Shown here piece by piece: positions 1-11,284 of a stretch of DNA of 64,000 bases. Made by a program: the position numbers and the translations under genes. This DNA comes from Skeletonema tropicum (Eukaryota; Bacillariophyta; Thalassiosirophyceae; Thalassiosirales; Thalassiosiraceae): the NCBI GenBank assembly GCA_037178625.1, contig CM074135.1:374001-438000 (forward strand). The letters are read 5' to 3'. Under the pieces are notes generated by a model. The model had not been told where the DNA came from, did no database searches, and saw only the letters and a program-made list of their open reading frames with translations. Each line of letters opens with the position of its first letter. Within the stretch, counting starts at the first letter, position 1.

Positions 1-1570
1 TGGCACTCCATCTTTTCTAGTCTTCCTCGCGCAAGGCCATCCAAATCAGGCGTACGCTACATGCTCTTCAATCTTGAATCAACTCGGGGAGCCAGTGCCA
101 GAAACAGTCACCCTAGCGATGGTGGGAGGTATGATCCCAGAAACATTGAGCATGTACTCGGAAGTCTATGGTGATGATTGGCTTGAAAAGAAAATGGAAG
201 ATGCAACCCTCTGCCACATCCTCGAATTCTACTCTGCCATAGCGACTGCTGCATACTTCTGCAAACCGTCACATGTGGTTGCGTACTTTGTGTGCAAGAT
301 GGTCCAAATGAGTTTGCGGAATGGGGTATGTCAACATACGCCACTAGCTTTGATGCAGCTGACTTCCATTGTTATCCGATTCAACAACGCTACATTTGTC
401 CAGTAAGTGTTGCATTGAGACGTATCACCTGTGTCAATGTTCACCATTATCTTTTATTGTTATGTCTGTTCTTTCTACATCATGACTAACTTTCACTCGC
501 ACGTTTGCTCGCAGTCGCATTGCAAAGAATGCTTTGGCAATGTCGGAGAATTTCGGTTCATCTGATAAAAAGACGGAACTGTGCGTCAACTATTACATGG
601 GAGCTGGCCATCTTGACTCGTATCAATCGGGTGCAAACCAGCTTCGTAAAGGCTTTGCATCAGGCCTGTCATCAGGAAATGCAAGCACAGCTTTCTATTG
701 CGCAGGCCATGCGATTTATTTCTCTACAATCAGTGCAGAACAAGACTTAACTTCGTTGCTGAAGGAGATAGACTACTATCTCCACCTTTTGAAGATCTAC
801 AAGAGCGAGCTGGCAAAGAAATTTATCTTGTGTTATCGTGAGACAGTGTCGACTTTGATTGACCGAGGTCAATCAACTGGTATTGAAGCGAAGTTATGTT
901 ACGCTGATGCTAGTGATCCAGGAATAGGAAACAAACTTCTGGAGGTGTTCTACTTCCACCAGGTGTTCAGGAACTATTGGCTAGGATATACTGAGAGATG
1001 TCATCACTATGGGAAGAAATCTTTAACGATTTCCAGACCTGGACATTTCTTCATTTTTGTCATCAATTTCTACCATGGTAAGAAATCTCAACCTGTGAAT
1101 TTTTATTGACTTTTGCACATTGACTCTCTAATGCTCATCCCTTAATCGATGCAGGTCTCAATTTACTTGATATGATAAAGCAGAAGGCTAACTTTTCCAA
1201 GACTGAAGAAGTGGACGAAATTATTGTATCAATGAAAGTTGCAGCATCACATGCTGAGTCCAATTTCAGGAACAAGCTTGAGCTATTGGAAGCAGAGCAG
1301 TACGGAATAACGCCTCTTCAAAATAGCGTCACTGCATTATATGCCTATGATACGGCCATTGCATCGGCCCGGAAGTCGAAATTTATTCATGAGGAGGGAT
1401 TGGCTTGTGAGAAAGCTGGATTCTACTGCAAAAAGATGGAAGACGATGAGAAGGCGTTTACGTACTTCAATCGGGCTCGTGAGTGTTATGAGAAATGGGG
1501 TTCGACTGTGAGGGTAGAATACATTCAGAAGGAACTTAGCAAGTTGAATGTTATTGGGCAAAAATCGTAG
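1..1570 (+). CDS. AAA/COG3899-like ATPase, 3' part only (5' end outside window)
   Basis: This is the C-terminal, TPR-like part of a large predicted ATPase whose P-loop region lies left of the window. The acceptor CTAG at 17-20 opens the first visible exon. I read exons 21-402, 515-1077 and 1155-1570, with introns 403-514 and 1078-1154 (GTAAG donors, CAG acceptors). Joining them keeps one open frame of about 450 residues through to the stop, so this part looks intact. The helical region resembles the segment that follows the AAA_16 module in COG3899/PknK-type signalling ATPases; that assignment rests on the paralogue at 11285-15703, which has visible Walker motifs. The two copies match closely in both exons and introns and lie in opposite orientation. 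Function is unknown; a nucleotide-dependent signalling scaffold is an inference. Confidence 0.7.
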
Positions 1571-2790
1571 GTCGTTAAGTGGGCAAAAATCTCTAGAGGA
1601 TTGTAAAGTATGATGCCCCCAATTAACATGTAGGTATTCCCCTCAAAACAGCACTGCACGCATGCACTCATCATGGTCATAATATCTGGACTCTTTCCCT
1701 GAAGTGGTTTATTTATTGCATACACGCACTAAGAAGATAGTCTCTCTAGAGAGAACAACTGTATGTATCAAGGTTCTGTTTCTTCTGTTGAACATCTGCT
1801 GACAAACTCAAGAAGCTGAGTCCAAAGCCTCAGTCTTGGAAATCAGTCGTGACCGGAGGCGCAGCGCAGTTTAGGGCAGAGTCTCTTGCCGCATGCAATT
1901 CTTCTTGTGGCGTCGTACGCGTCATCTCATGCAGAAGCAGAAAGCAGTAGGCTTTTCAAAACACACTGGTATTCTAAAACAGAGAATTGCAAACTGCAAG
2001 TTTATCTGTAGTTGTTCTCAAGAGGAGTATCAAAGTCATATATATCATACACACATCAGATTTGCTATCATCTTGGCACGTCTATCTGTTGTTGCGCGCG
2101 GCTCTGCTTGAATGACCTGTGAGAAAGAGAGACAAAAAACAGTGAATTGCCCGAACTAACCCCCCTTTAAGCCTATATATACCCCTCAAAATCTCAGTGA
2201 GCCAAAATTTTATCCCGCCTCATTCATTTATTAGATAATTACTAGAGTAAACTTTGATTGATCCCCCCCAGAATCTCAGCCTAGCCAAAAACTCCCCCCG
2301 GGGGTTTTGTTCGAGCGAAGAAAATTTTAAATTTTCCTATCTGCGCTGGCCTGAATTGGAGGTGAGTATCACAGTCATTGTCATTTTTACATAACCTCCT
2401 TCGTACTAATTCCTTCATAGGACAATTTTGGAGTCACAAATCACAAGTCACAAATCACAACTTCTTCTTTCATATTCCACGACTAGAGCAAGGCTACTGA
2501 AAGCCCCACAACTGCACACATATCGTACCAACATAAGCGAAGCCTGCTGCAGCACCTGCATTGAAAATGGTAGCATTTACATCAATTCGACGACCAATTT
2601 TAACGATTAGACGACGACCAGATAGAGATCATAAACCTCGCTGCATGTTGTTGTTGCTGCTCGCTCTTTAACGATTGTACTACATACAACTCATAATATA
2701 TCACGGAGTGTCTTCTATGACAGTACAATATATATAATATACTCCTAACCAATACCAATGAGCGATATACTAACAATATCAAAGAAGAAC
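1571..2790. other. Intergenic, no gene seen
   Basis: There is no credible coding frame here. Around 2155-2310 two degenerate copies of a C-run followed by an 'aatctcag...agccaaaa' segment occur about 110 bp apart. AT-rich sequence precedes the next gene. Confidence 0.5.
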
Positions 2791-2799
2791 GAAGAAAAG

Positions 2800-5700
2800 G
2801 GCGGTGATCCATGTAGCCTTCAACGAAGGAACAACAACATCCTCCTCCTCCATCACCACACTCATCCACTGCAATACCGCCACCGAACAACAAGCCACAA
2901 ACGAGGGTGCTGGTGGTGCTGGGTCCATTATTATTTACAATAAGAGCAGCAATTCTCCAACACTCCAACCATCCGACACTCCGTCCAACACGCAACAGTA
3001 TTCCATTTGTACTAAGTGGTACGTTATATTACGATTTGAATGCCAATTCTCGTCGTGAGAATAAGATTGCAGCGTTGGCGGGAGAGAGATATTTGGGGAG
3101 TGATGTGGAGTATAGTGTTGGATTGGGCGGGGTGACTGTGCAGCTTGTGGAGTGTCGTGATGGTGGTCCGTCGTCTACTGCTGCTGATGATGATGCTGAT
3201 GATATGAATGATGAGATAAGTGCATTCAATGATGATGAAGAGGCTCAGGTAGTCACGGCAGTCACCATCGGAGTCAACGTCCAAGGCCGGCCCAAACTAA
3301 TCACCTCTGGAGGTGATTACAACCTGGTCGATATCAAGGTAGATCGCTCGTATTATATCAATGTCAAGGCTCCCATGGGGTATTTGTTGACGGGTGGAGT
3401 TTGTAATGATGAGATTGGGGGGTGGGAGTGTAATACTGATGATTATGATCAAGGAGGATTAATGATGATGAGTGGTGGTAGACAAAGGAGAGCTCAGGAG
3501 CAGCAGCAAGAGCAAGATGATCCTAAACAACAGTTGGAACTCTTATGGCAACACAATGAAACAAAGCTAGGCATACCCGAAGGTCGATCTTCGAAATGTG
3601 TATCAGTTGACAAAGCTGGACTTACAGATTCTACATTAGATATTGGTGTTATGAGACTTGGTGATGTCATTACATTTGTGGTGGGGTACAATGTCATTTT
3701 GGATCGAGATGATGATACGATGACTACGACTATTACTACTACTACTGCTGCTGCTGCTGGTTCTGATATCATGAAACGAACAAGAAGGAGGAGGATGCAA
3801 ATAATGAGTAGTAGTTTGGACGACGAAAAAGTACTACCACCTCCTAAAGATCTGGATGCGATACGTGATGTCGTGACAGAGATATTTGCCGTCAATCTTC
3901 AAAAGACACTTGAACAGAGAAATTTGTCATTTGTGCAGATTGATGAGGTGCTTTCGTTGGATGTACAGTACCGTGCTCTCGATGACACTGCAGTCGGTAC
4001 TGATGATGATGATACCGATGATGCCAATGATGATGGATCCGACTATCTGTTTGGAGGTACAGAACGTGATGCAACTCAAAGCATTGTGGGTGGCACCACA
4101 AGAAACATCTTTCAGAATATTATACGACAGAGTGGCATGAAAGATGACGAGGATGACTTCTTTGTACGACACATTCTCTTTCTGTCGATCTCATTGTCAA
4201 GGGTCATTATAGGAAGGATATGGAGGTCAATATTCATGATGGTACTACTGCTACTACAATTGAGAAATTGATTCAAAATGTGACGAGTGGGAATGCTAAT
4301 CGAGACGAGGAGCTGTTGCAAGATTTATTGGAGTATAATTCCAAATTGTCTTGAGCAGATGTGAGTAATGTCAAGATGTTTGTTTGGCTCTTTTGTGTAT
4401 GCATCGCTTGCTTATATTTACTCACTACAATCTTTCCTTTCATATATGGATTATTATCAGGACCAAAATGAAGGAGCCAGCCTTTACACTGGATGATTAC
4501 AGCGAAGTCCACAGCAGCAAAGGAATACTAAAGTTATCATCACCTGGCCGTGGTGCTTTCAATAGTAATGGACCGAATGTCTTCAGTGCAGCTTGTGCGA
4601 ATGGCAGTGTCCTAGGCTTTCTGATGAATGATCAAGAGGCAGATGAAGAAGTGGAGGTGGTGACGACAACCAAGGTAGAAGAGAGCCAAGGAGCAGCATT
4701 CGACAAAGGGATCCACTGCATCAGTGGAAAATGCTGGATCATTGCCACCGTGGTTGCGAATTCTTCTTGCACTGATATGTGCATTTGTTGCAGTCTGTCT
4801 CGTCGTTTTCTTCGTTAGAAGAAGGAGGAGAAGATCAGGCGCATGAGAAGGACAAAAGCATCACGAGCACGACTCCTTCAAAAGATGAAAGGGGTACTCT
4901 ATTTGGATTGTTTTCCAAAAAGAGTGTTGTTAGTGACGACACCGAGTTTTACAATATTGAAGCTGGAGTGGAAGGGGGTGACAAACTTGATGATGATGAT
5001 GACAAGCTGTCAACTACTGACGACGTCTCTGGTTTTGTCGTGGAGGAGAGTGACAAAGAGCACTTAACTACCCAGCCGAAGAAGTACAATGGCAGTGGAG
5101 ATGAAGAGGACAAATTAATGGATCAGCTTGATAAGGATGCAGTCAACGCGGAAATGGATAGTACAACAGAGGATAATAGAGCCGATGCTTCCAATCTCGG
5201 GGCACATGCAACCTCTCTGAACTTGGATAGTAGCGATAGCAAGAGAATGAGAAGAAGGACGGAAGTGGATAGGGCAGAAGAGGATAATAGAGCCGACACT
5301 ACTTCTAATTCTAATCTCGGGGCAGCACACGCAACCTCTTTGAACTTGGATAGTAGTAACAGCACGAGGAGGAGGAAGAGGAGGCCAACTAGATTGAAGA
5401 GTAACTCAGACTTTGCCAACGAGCCAAGTCAAGGTGAACAGCACGACAATACTTTACGTCGATCAATTTGTGACTTGGATATTGGCACAAAGAGGATGAA
5501 AGACAATCGAGGAGGCAATCAAGATCTTTCCGCTTTGATATTGGGCGATATAGTAGCCGATTACGACAATAACAAGAAGAGTGGACATGAGAGTAGAGGC
5601 CATCGACGCAGAGCTACTGTTAATAATCTGCAATACGAAAGAGACAAATCATCCAATGATCGTCGTAGGCGACGTGTACAAGAGGATCATCAGGTCCCTA

Positions 5701-6542
5701 CAAAATTTAGCTCCACTGAATCTTCGAGGAGAAGAGGAAGAAAGCATGATCCGCTACGGCGATCAATAGACGACTCCAACATTGGCCTGCGCTCACGTGG
5801 AACCAGTTCCACTTTGAATGCCGCTCCTCCAAAGGGGTCAAGAAGGAAGAGCCGAAAACCCGATCCCTTGCGGAAGTCACAGGATGATTCTAACCTTGGC
5901 CTTCGGACAGCTGGAGCTGAGGCGACTAACATTATTCATGATGCCAAGAAAACTTCGAGGAGGAAAGGTCGAAAGCACGACCCATTGAGGATGTCACAGG
6001 ATGATTCTAACCTTGGCCTTCGGACAGCTGGAGCTGCAGTTGCTGCGACTGGATCTGCAGCAGCTAGCAATATTAATAATGCCAAAAGAACTTCGAGGAG
6101 GAAAGGTCGAAAGCACGACCCATTGAGGATGTCACAGGATGATTCTAACCTTGGCCTTCGGACAGCTGGAGCTGCAGTTGCTGCAACTGGATCTGCAGCA
6201 GCTAGCAATATTAATAATGCCAAAAGAACTTCGAGGAGGAAAGGTCGAAAGCATGACCCATTGAGGATGTCGCAGGATGATTCTAACCTTGGTCTTCGAA
6301 CGGCCAGAGAGAAAGCCACCAAAAGTGACTCTGATGGTAGGAGGAAGAGAGGAAGGAGGCAAGACCCATTGAGACGTTCTCGCTGCGACTTGGATATCGG
6401 GACGAAGAGCCAATCATCAGAGAACATACCGGCGTTAAAAGATCGGAGCAGCAGCAAGAGTGAGAGACACAAACATGATCGCCGAAAAACAACGGGCGAC
6501 AGAGAAAAGCGGCCATCGTTACAGCGCTCTTCATCTAAGTGA
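2800..6542 (+). pseudogene. SdrD-B-like domain, single-pass membrane protein with basic repeat tail, frame-disrupted
   Basis: The pieces read as one protein spread over several frames. First comes a Ser/Pro/Thr linker (about 2804-2990). Next is an SdrD B-like beta domain from about 3010 (SGTLYYDLN ... LGGVTVQLVEC ... APMGYLLTGG). An acidic low-complexity region and an amphipathic domain follow to about 4350. Then comes a transmembrane helix at about 4750-4830 (ILLALICAFVAVCLVVFFV followed by six Arg), and finally a long Arg/Ser/Asp tail to 6542. Each step needs a frame change (near 2995, 4165, 4340, 4740 and 4830). Only 4345-4461 looks like a possible intron (GTGAGT...ATCAG). The remaining shifts are single-base type, which means either a decaying gene or indel errors in the assembly. 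A surface or cell-wall-associated receptor-like role is inference. The last 587 codons (4779-6542) are uninterrupted. Confidence 0.55.
5951..6310 (+). repeat. 138-bp in-frame coding minisatellite
   Basis: Copies start at 5951, 6089 and 6227, an exact 138-bp (46-codon) period, with near-identical DNA. Each unit carries the core RRKGRKHDPLRMSQDDSNLG plus an Ala-rich spacer. Shorter diverged cores lie upstream (about 5720-5935) and downstream (6340-6410), so the tail was built by repeated duplication of one motif. Confidence 0.9.
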
Positions 6543-7035
6543 GTGAACTAACATAACTTGTTGTAAAACTAAATATGAGGGAAAGGAAAATTCTCTCTTA
6601 TGCATATGTATTAGCTCACTATAAGTAGAGGTATTTCAATGGAGAATACGGCTCACCCTCTGATTCAGAGTCATTCCTTGTCACTTGCTTGGCCAACCCA
6701 ATATTTCATCCCACACACTACTCAATTCCTTCCAAATTCACATTTCCCTTCATACCTTTGCTACAGTTGGTCTTAAGAAGACGATGCCTCCCTACTATGA
6801 CTTCAACACAATGTAGGGACAGGGTATCAAATAGAGGTAGATATAGACAGGATGATTTAGGTGGAGACCTGACCTCTAAAGGCTTAATGCTGCATGTAAC
6901 CAATTCAAGTGATATCATTTCTCTACATTCACGTTAATGATTAGGCCGCTATGAAACTCTAGAGGACGAAACGGAAAAAAATCATAAATCTCACACAAAA
7001 ATACCCTTCCACCCTATCGTACCTACAACGGTTGG
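6543..7035. other. Convergent intergenic spacer
   Basis: The spacer lies between the stop of the SdrD-B-like gene (+) and the stop of the MDR dehydrogenase (-), and presumably holds both 3' untranslated regions. I see no gene. Confidence 0.6.
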
Positions 7036-9198
7036 TCAACTCTCCTCACTGATGACCGTAGTGAATCCCAACTTCCAGGGAGATACTACCACGACACCAT
7101 TCCCCCCTTTAACCATTAGTTTCCCCCATTTGCCCTCCATCTCGTCAAAGCTCGAATGGGAGAAGACTATCGGTTCAATCATACTGGTCGAACACAAATC
7201 AGTCAAATAAGCTAGATCTTCAGCAAACACTTCCTTATCCTCATCGAAGCTGTGGAATATATCATAGTCAATTGCTTTGTCCTTGATGACCCTCCCATAG
7301 TAACTCGTATCTTTCTCCTCTTTGATCTTTCCCGCAAGTGGTACGTACTTCTCCCCGCAGGAGGTGGTGTTCACCCGCACAAGTCGGCCGCGAGGCTTCA
7401 TAATCATAGAGTAAGATTGATTATTATCAGATCCTCCAACTACATCGACGATCAAATCAATCGTACAACTCCATTTGATGGCATCTAAGGTTGGGATGAG
7501 ATCTGTGACGGTGTAGACAGTTGCGCCAGCATTCGTCGCTAGATTAACCAAAGCTAACCCAACTGGACTGCCGGAGTCGACAATCACCACAGTCTTTCCA
7601 AAGAGATGACTCCTCTTTTGCTCAGCATCATCCATATTCTTTGAAGGACTGGCCTCAACTTCAGCATCATCATCTTCTGCTTCAGCATCAATATCCTCTG
7701 CTGCAGCAACATCATCATCCTCTTCTTCTCTCGATTCAATACCTGCAACACATTCCAAACATTGATGGGCTATCATGTATGTCGACAGCAGTCCTACCAC
7801 ATCATTACTGTCTGCCTCTTCAGACAGAGCAATCGCATCCTTCGCATGAATGCATACGTACTGAGAGCATCCACCTCCATACGGCAATACGGAAGCAACA
7901 CGCTCGTCCAACAAGGACTTTGCCTCTACTCCTGAACCTGCACGCACGACATGGCCAACAATCTCATGACCTGGCACCCAAACGTCATCCTTTAAGTCTT
8001 TGTTGTTGTCACGTCGAAGTCGTTCTAGGCAATCTCGTGTAGAGATGGCAGTTGCATCTACTCGAATCAGGACTTCATCTTCCGAGAGTTCTGGCATTTT
8101 GACATCTTTCCTCAATACAAATCCTTGCCCTGGGCTATAAGAAGCTCTATCGAACTGATGTTGCATCTTCACCCAACGACCCAATATAACGTCAACTTCC
8201 AGAGAATCTTTTTGTTCGTCTACTACAATTTCTTCCCTGCCACCAACGTCATCTTCCTCATGTTCATCATCTGTCTCTCTTTCGTCTCCCTCTTCCTCTT
8301 CATCCAGATGCGGGCCAAATACTAATATCATGTCTTCCTCGTTGCCTCCCTGATTATCACTCTCTTCCTGATCATCTCCGCCACCATCACTTTTTAGAGC
8401 CAACACCCCTCCCTCCTCTTCTTTTGCATCCTTCTCCTCCTCTTCTTCTTCTTCCGGAAACATCAAATGATGCAATTCCGTAGACATAATTTCATTGGCA
8501 TCTTTCACAACATCCGGAAACGCACATTGAAGTTGACAGAACATGTAATCTGCAGCATCATTCACTGGAGATAGAGATAGAATGTCATCAACAAAATTTT
8601 GCAAATCTTCGTCTTCTTTGACCTTGCTGTTGCTAATGTCGTTGGCTGACGCTGCATCTTCGGATACCAATGATTCATTGTCGTTCTGGGTGGATGAGAC
8701 TGACTTGTCTTCATCATCATCGAAGAGAGCACGTGAATACTGATGGTTTTTTTGGAGACTATCGACGTCAAGCTCAGAGTGAGTTGCGTTCAAAATATCG
8801 CATTCAAACTGGGTCGTCGGGCTAGTGCTACGTTGCGGGGGAAACTCCATCATCTCACAACTTTCTTCAGCATCTTGCCCTGCCATGACGACGACACTTA
8901 TTGCCTTCGTTTTCATCGGCGTCTGCACAGCATCATCAGTATCATCATTTGATCTGTCGGTATTCTGAGAAGCGAGTTCACGAAGAGTGACCTCCATATC
9001 ACCCAACGCAGCAGCATCCACATTGCCGCCGGCCTCAGCTGTGGCCAACTCGGACGCTTGCAGAATCATTGATGACATGGTGTTGCTGACGGCGGCTTCA
9101 GCCTCAACCTCAACCTCAGCCTCAGCTGACTTGTCACGAGCCGCTCTCCGTCCTCTTGGCCAGGATAATACCATCGTCTTATTGTTGTTTCCACCCAA
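7036..9198 (-). CDS. Medium-chain (Zn-ADH/quinone oxidoreductase-like) dehydrogenase with long acidic N-terminus
   Basis: An intronless 720-codon frame. Residues 1-335 are acidic and low-complexity (runs of Glu/Asp, Ala/Glu repeats). From about residue 345 the protein is a recognisable MDR fold. A GroES-like domain holds VPGHEIVGHVV, the GHExxG signature of zinc-containing alcohol dehydrogenases. A Rossmann segment (TVVIVDSGSPVGLALVNLA) and the LIVDVVGG strand follow, and a C-terminal lobe completes the fold. A second acidic insertion of about 40 residues sits between the two lobes. The family reduces or oxidises carbonyl/alcohol substrates with NAD(P)H; the substrate cannot be read here. The acidic extension is unlike bacterial members and shows no clear targeting peptide. 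The start is the first Met, with no better alternative upstream. Confidence 0.75.
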   Translation of the reverse strand: MGGNNNKTMVLSWPRGRRAARDKSAEAEVEVEAEAAVSNTMSSMILQASELATAEAGGNVDAAALGDMEVTLRELASQNTDRSNDDTDDAVQTPMKTKAISVVVMAGQDAEESCEMMEFPPQRSTSPTTQFECDILNATHSELDVDSLQKNHQYSRALFDDDEDKSVSSTQNDNESLVSEDAASANDISNSKVKEDEDLQNFVDDILSLSPVNDAADYMFCQLQCAFPDVVKDANEIMSTELHHLMFPEEEEEEEKDAKEEEGGVLALKSDGGGDDQEESDNQGGNEEDMILVFGPHLDEEEEGDERETDDEHEEDDVGGREEIVVDEQKDSLEVDVILGRWVKMQHQFDRASYSPGQGFVLRKDVKMPELSEDEVLIRVDATAISTRDCLERLRRDNNKDLKDDVWVPGHEIVGHVVRAGSGVEAKSLLDERVASVLPYGGGCSQYVCIHAKDAIALSEEADSNDVVGLLSTYMIAHQCLECVAGIESREEEDDDVAAAEDIDAEAEDDDAEVEASPSKNMDDAEQKRSHLFGKTVVIVDSGSPVGLALVNLATNAGATVYTVTDLIPTLDAIKWSCTIDLIVDVVGGSDNNQSYSMIMKPRGRLVRVNTTSCGEKYVPLAGKIKEEKDTSYYGRVIKDKAIDYDIFHSFDEDKEVFAEDLAYLTDLCSTSMIEPIVFSHSSFDEMEGKWGKLMVKGGNGVVVVSPWKLGFTTVISEES

Positions 9199-11284
9199 CG
9201 TCCTTCTTTTGTATCAATGTTTTGATTTGCTTCGTTGACATTGATAGCGCTGGATGTTACAAGAGGGAACAATGATAAAGGAATTCAAACTGCATGAAAA
9301 ACAGACTTTTCTTGAGCAAACGGCATGAAAAACAGACTTCTCTTGTGCTCAAGAAGTCCGCTTTGGCCAGCCGGATTTGAGGGACTGCGGGCCTGCCCAT
9401 CGAAATAGTTGGTTGGAACAGAGGATTTTGCCCATTAAAAGGGTAATATTGGTCTAGTTTTACCCTATTTAGAGCACAAATAGTTGGGTAATCTTCGGGG
9501 CAATGCCGAACATAGCCCCCAAAATCTAGAGATATGTATGATGTCTCCCTTTTCTCAGGCGAAGTTCTTTTTTAATCCGAGCTGGATCCTAATATTACTA
9601 ATTCCTACGTACTCCCTCTTTCCCACAAAAACATTTGAAGTAATCGTTGGGTATTCCTACGTGAAGTCCTACAAAATGTCCGAGAGGCCAGTTTGTTTGT
9701 GGGGCTTTACAGGTCAACATTTCTGTGCTGCGGTAACCTACGTATCACTGGTATCATTTATTTACCCTTGTGTTATCCCGAAAAATCGACCGAGGTCGAT
9801 TTAAGTAGCGACACCCTCAACTTAGCTAGTAGAAATCTTGACACTTTGGGGTGTCTGGGGGTATCGAACTTGCCCGGCAGTCGATTTTTCAGTCGATTAT
9901 CGACTACGCGCTTTTGCTAGCTAGCAAAACTGCAGAAAATCGACTGAGTACCGCTCCAAAATTGGGAACCCCACCACGCTTCGCACCGAGCCGCCCAAAC
10001 ACCACTCAAAATCGACCAGTCGACCATGACACCCCCACCGCCGACATCATATCCATTACTACTCGATACACAAACAATGGCTACCAGTAGGTCATCGATA
10101 GCAGCATTAGTAGGCTTGCGATGCTCTAGATGCATTAGGGGCCACATTTGGATCGATGGTGATGAGAAGGAGGAGGAGAAAGAGGGCACATATGAACCAT
10201 CAACATCTGATGTGGAGAAGTTGCTGCCGACTGCCGAACCAAGTGGTTCACTGCCAGCAAGGATGTCCCGGCGAAGAATTTCGAAAGTTGACAACTCCGT
10301 CGGAAGATCCATGTCCATGGCTTTTAGGGAGTGTTGAAGCGGGTTGAGCTTCTGATGATGGTACTCTGCTAGTGGAAAAGGGAAAAGATACAAAACACGT
10401 CAAAAGATTAACTCATAGTCCGGTCAATAGGCATACAGCTGCGGTTGAGGATCCAGGGTTTGCTTTAGAAGACAAACCATCTGACAATGAATTGAGACCA
10501 ATTATTATGAAGCTTGCCGTTATCTATTGCAAGTCTAAGAATAGTTTACTCGCTCTGGAGCGAATGCGACGCTGGTTCGTCGTTCGTTAATGCTTCAAAA
10601 TGCGACAACGAGGTGGCTAGAAGCGCATAATATATAACAGGACGTCTGTTGGGGTGTTGTCTGCAAGCGGAACGTGCGGGGTGTACTTCATTCACACACA
10701 GGCATGAGATATGATATAGTGTCTTTCTGATGATAGCTTACTTGTCGGTGTCGGCCCCAAGGATGTTGATTAGATGATACGTTGGAAGCAGATGCAACGC
10801 AGGCGGCAGCTGACAACTATGTACATGACATTACTATTGTGCAAACCATATTAATTGTTTTTAATCATTGCCCTTTTCATAGCAAAGCAACTACTACGGA
10901 TAACGATGCTTTTTCTTGATTTTTGTCTTAGCCAAAAAAAACTGATGTGTGACTCTATCACGCGTACAGCTGTCAGTTACTTCGGAGTCCCACTTAGAGT
11001 GGTACTAACTTGGTCGATTTTACAGTCGACTTTTCAAGGAACACCGTCGTGGTGTTGTATGCTGGAAAGTGGTGTAACAAAAGACGCGGGAAATTTTTGA
11101 ATTGTATCTTTTTTGTGGTGATGGAAAGCGTAAACCCATGCTAGTGCTGGAGAATCCTACGGCCCCATGGGCGTCATCGTTGGTGGCGTAGTTATCGAGT
11201 TCACACGACAATAATATTTTCGATAAGCAGTCAGCCAGGCGCCTGTTGTTGCCCAGCATTGATTTGAATTTGACCTCCAAAACT
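9199..11284. other. Intergenic, weak ORFs only
   Basis: No gene can be supported. Two near-identical segments with 'gcatgaaaaacagactt' lie at about 9293 and 9331. The words TCGATT/AATCGAC recur many times at 9780-10030 and again near 11015. A 103-codon plus-strand frame at 10026-10337 and a 72-codon frame at 10372-10590 have no recognisable domains, and their status is unknown. Confidence 0.4.
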
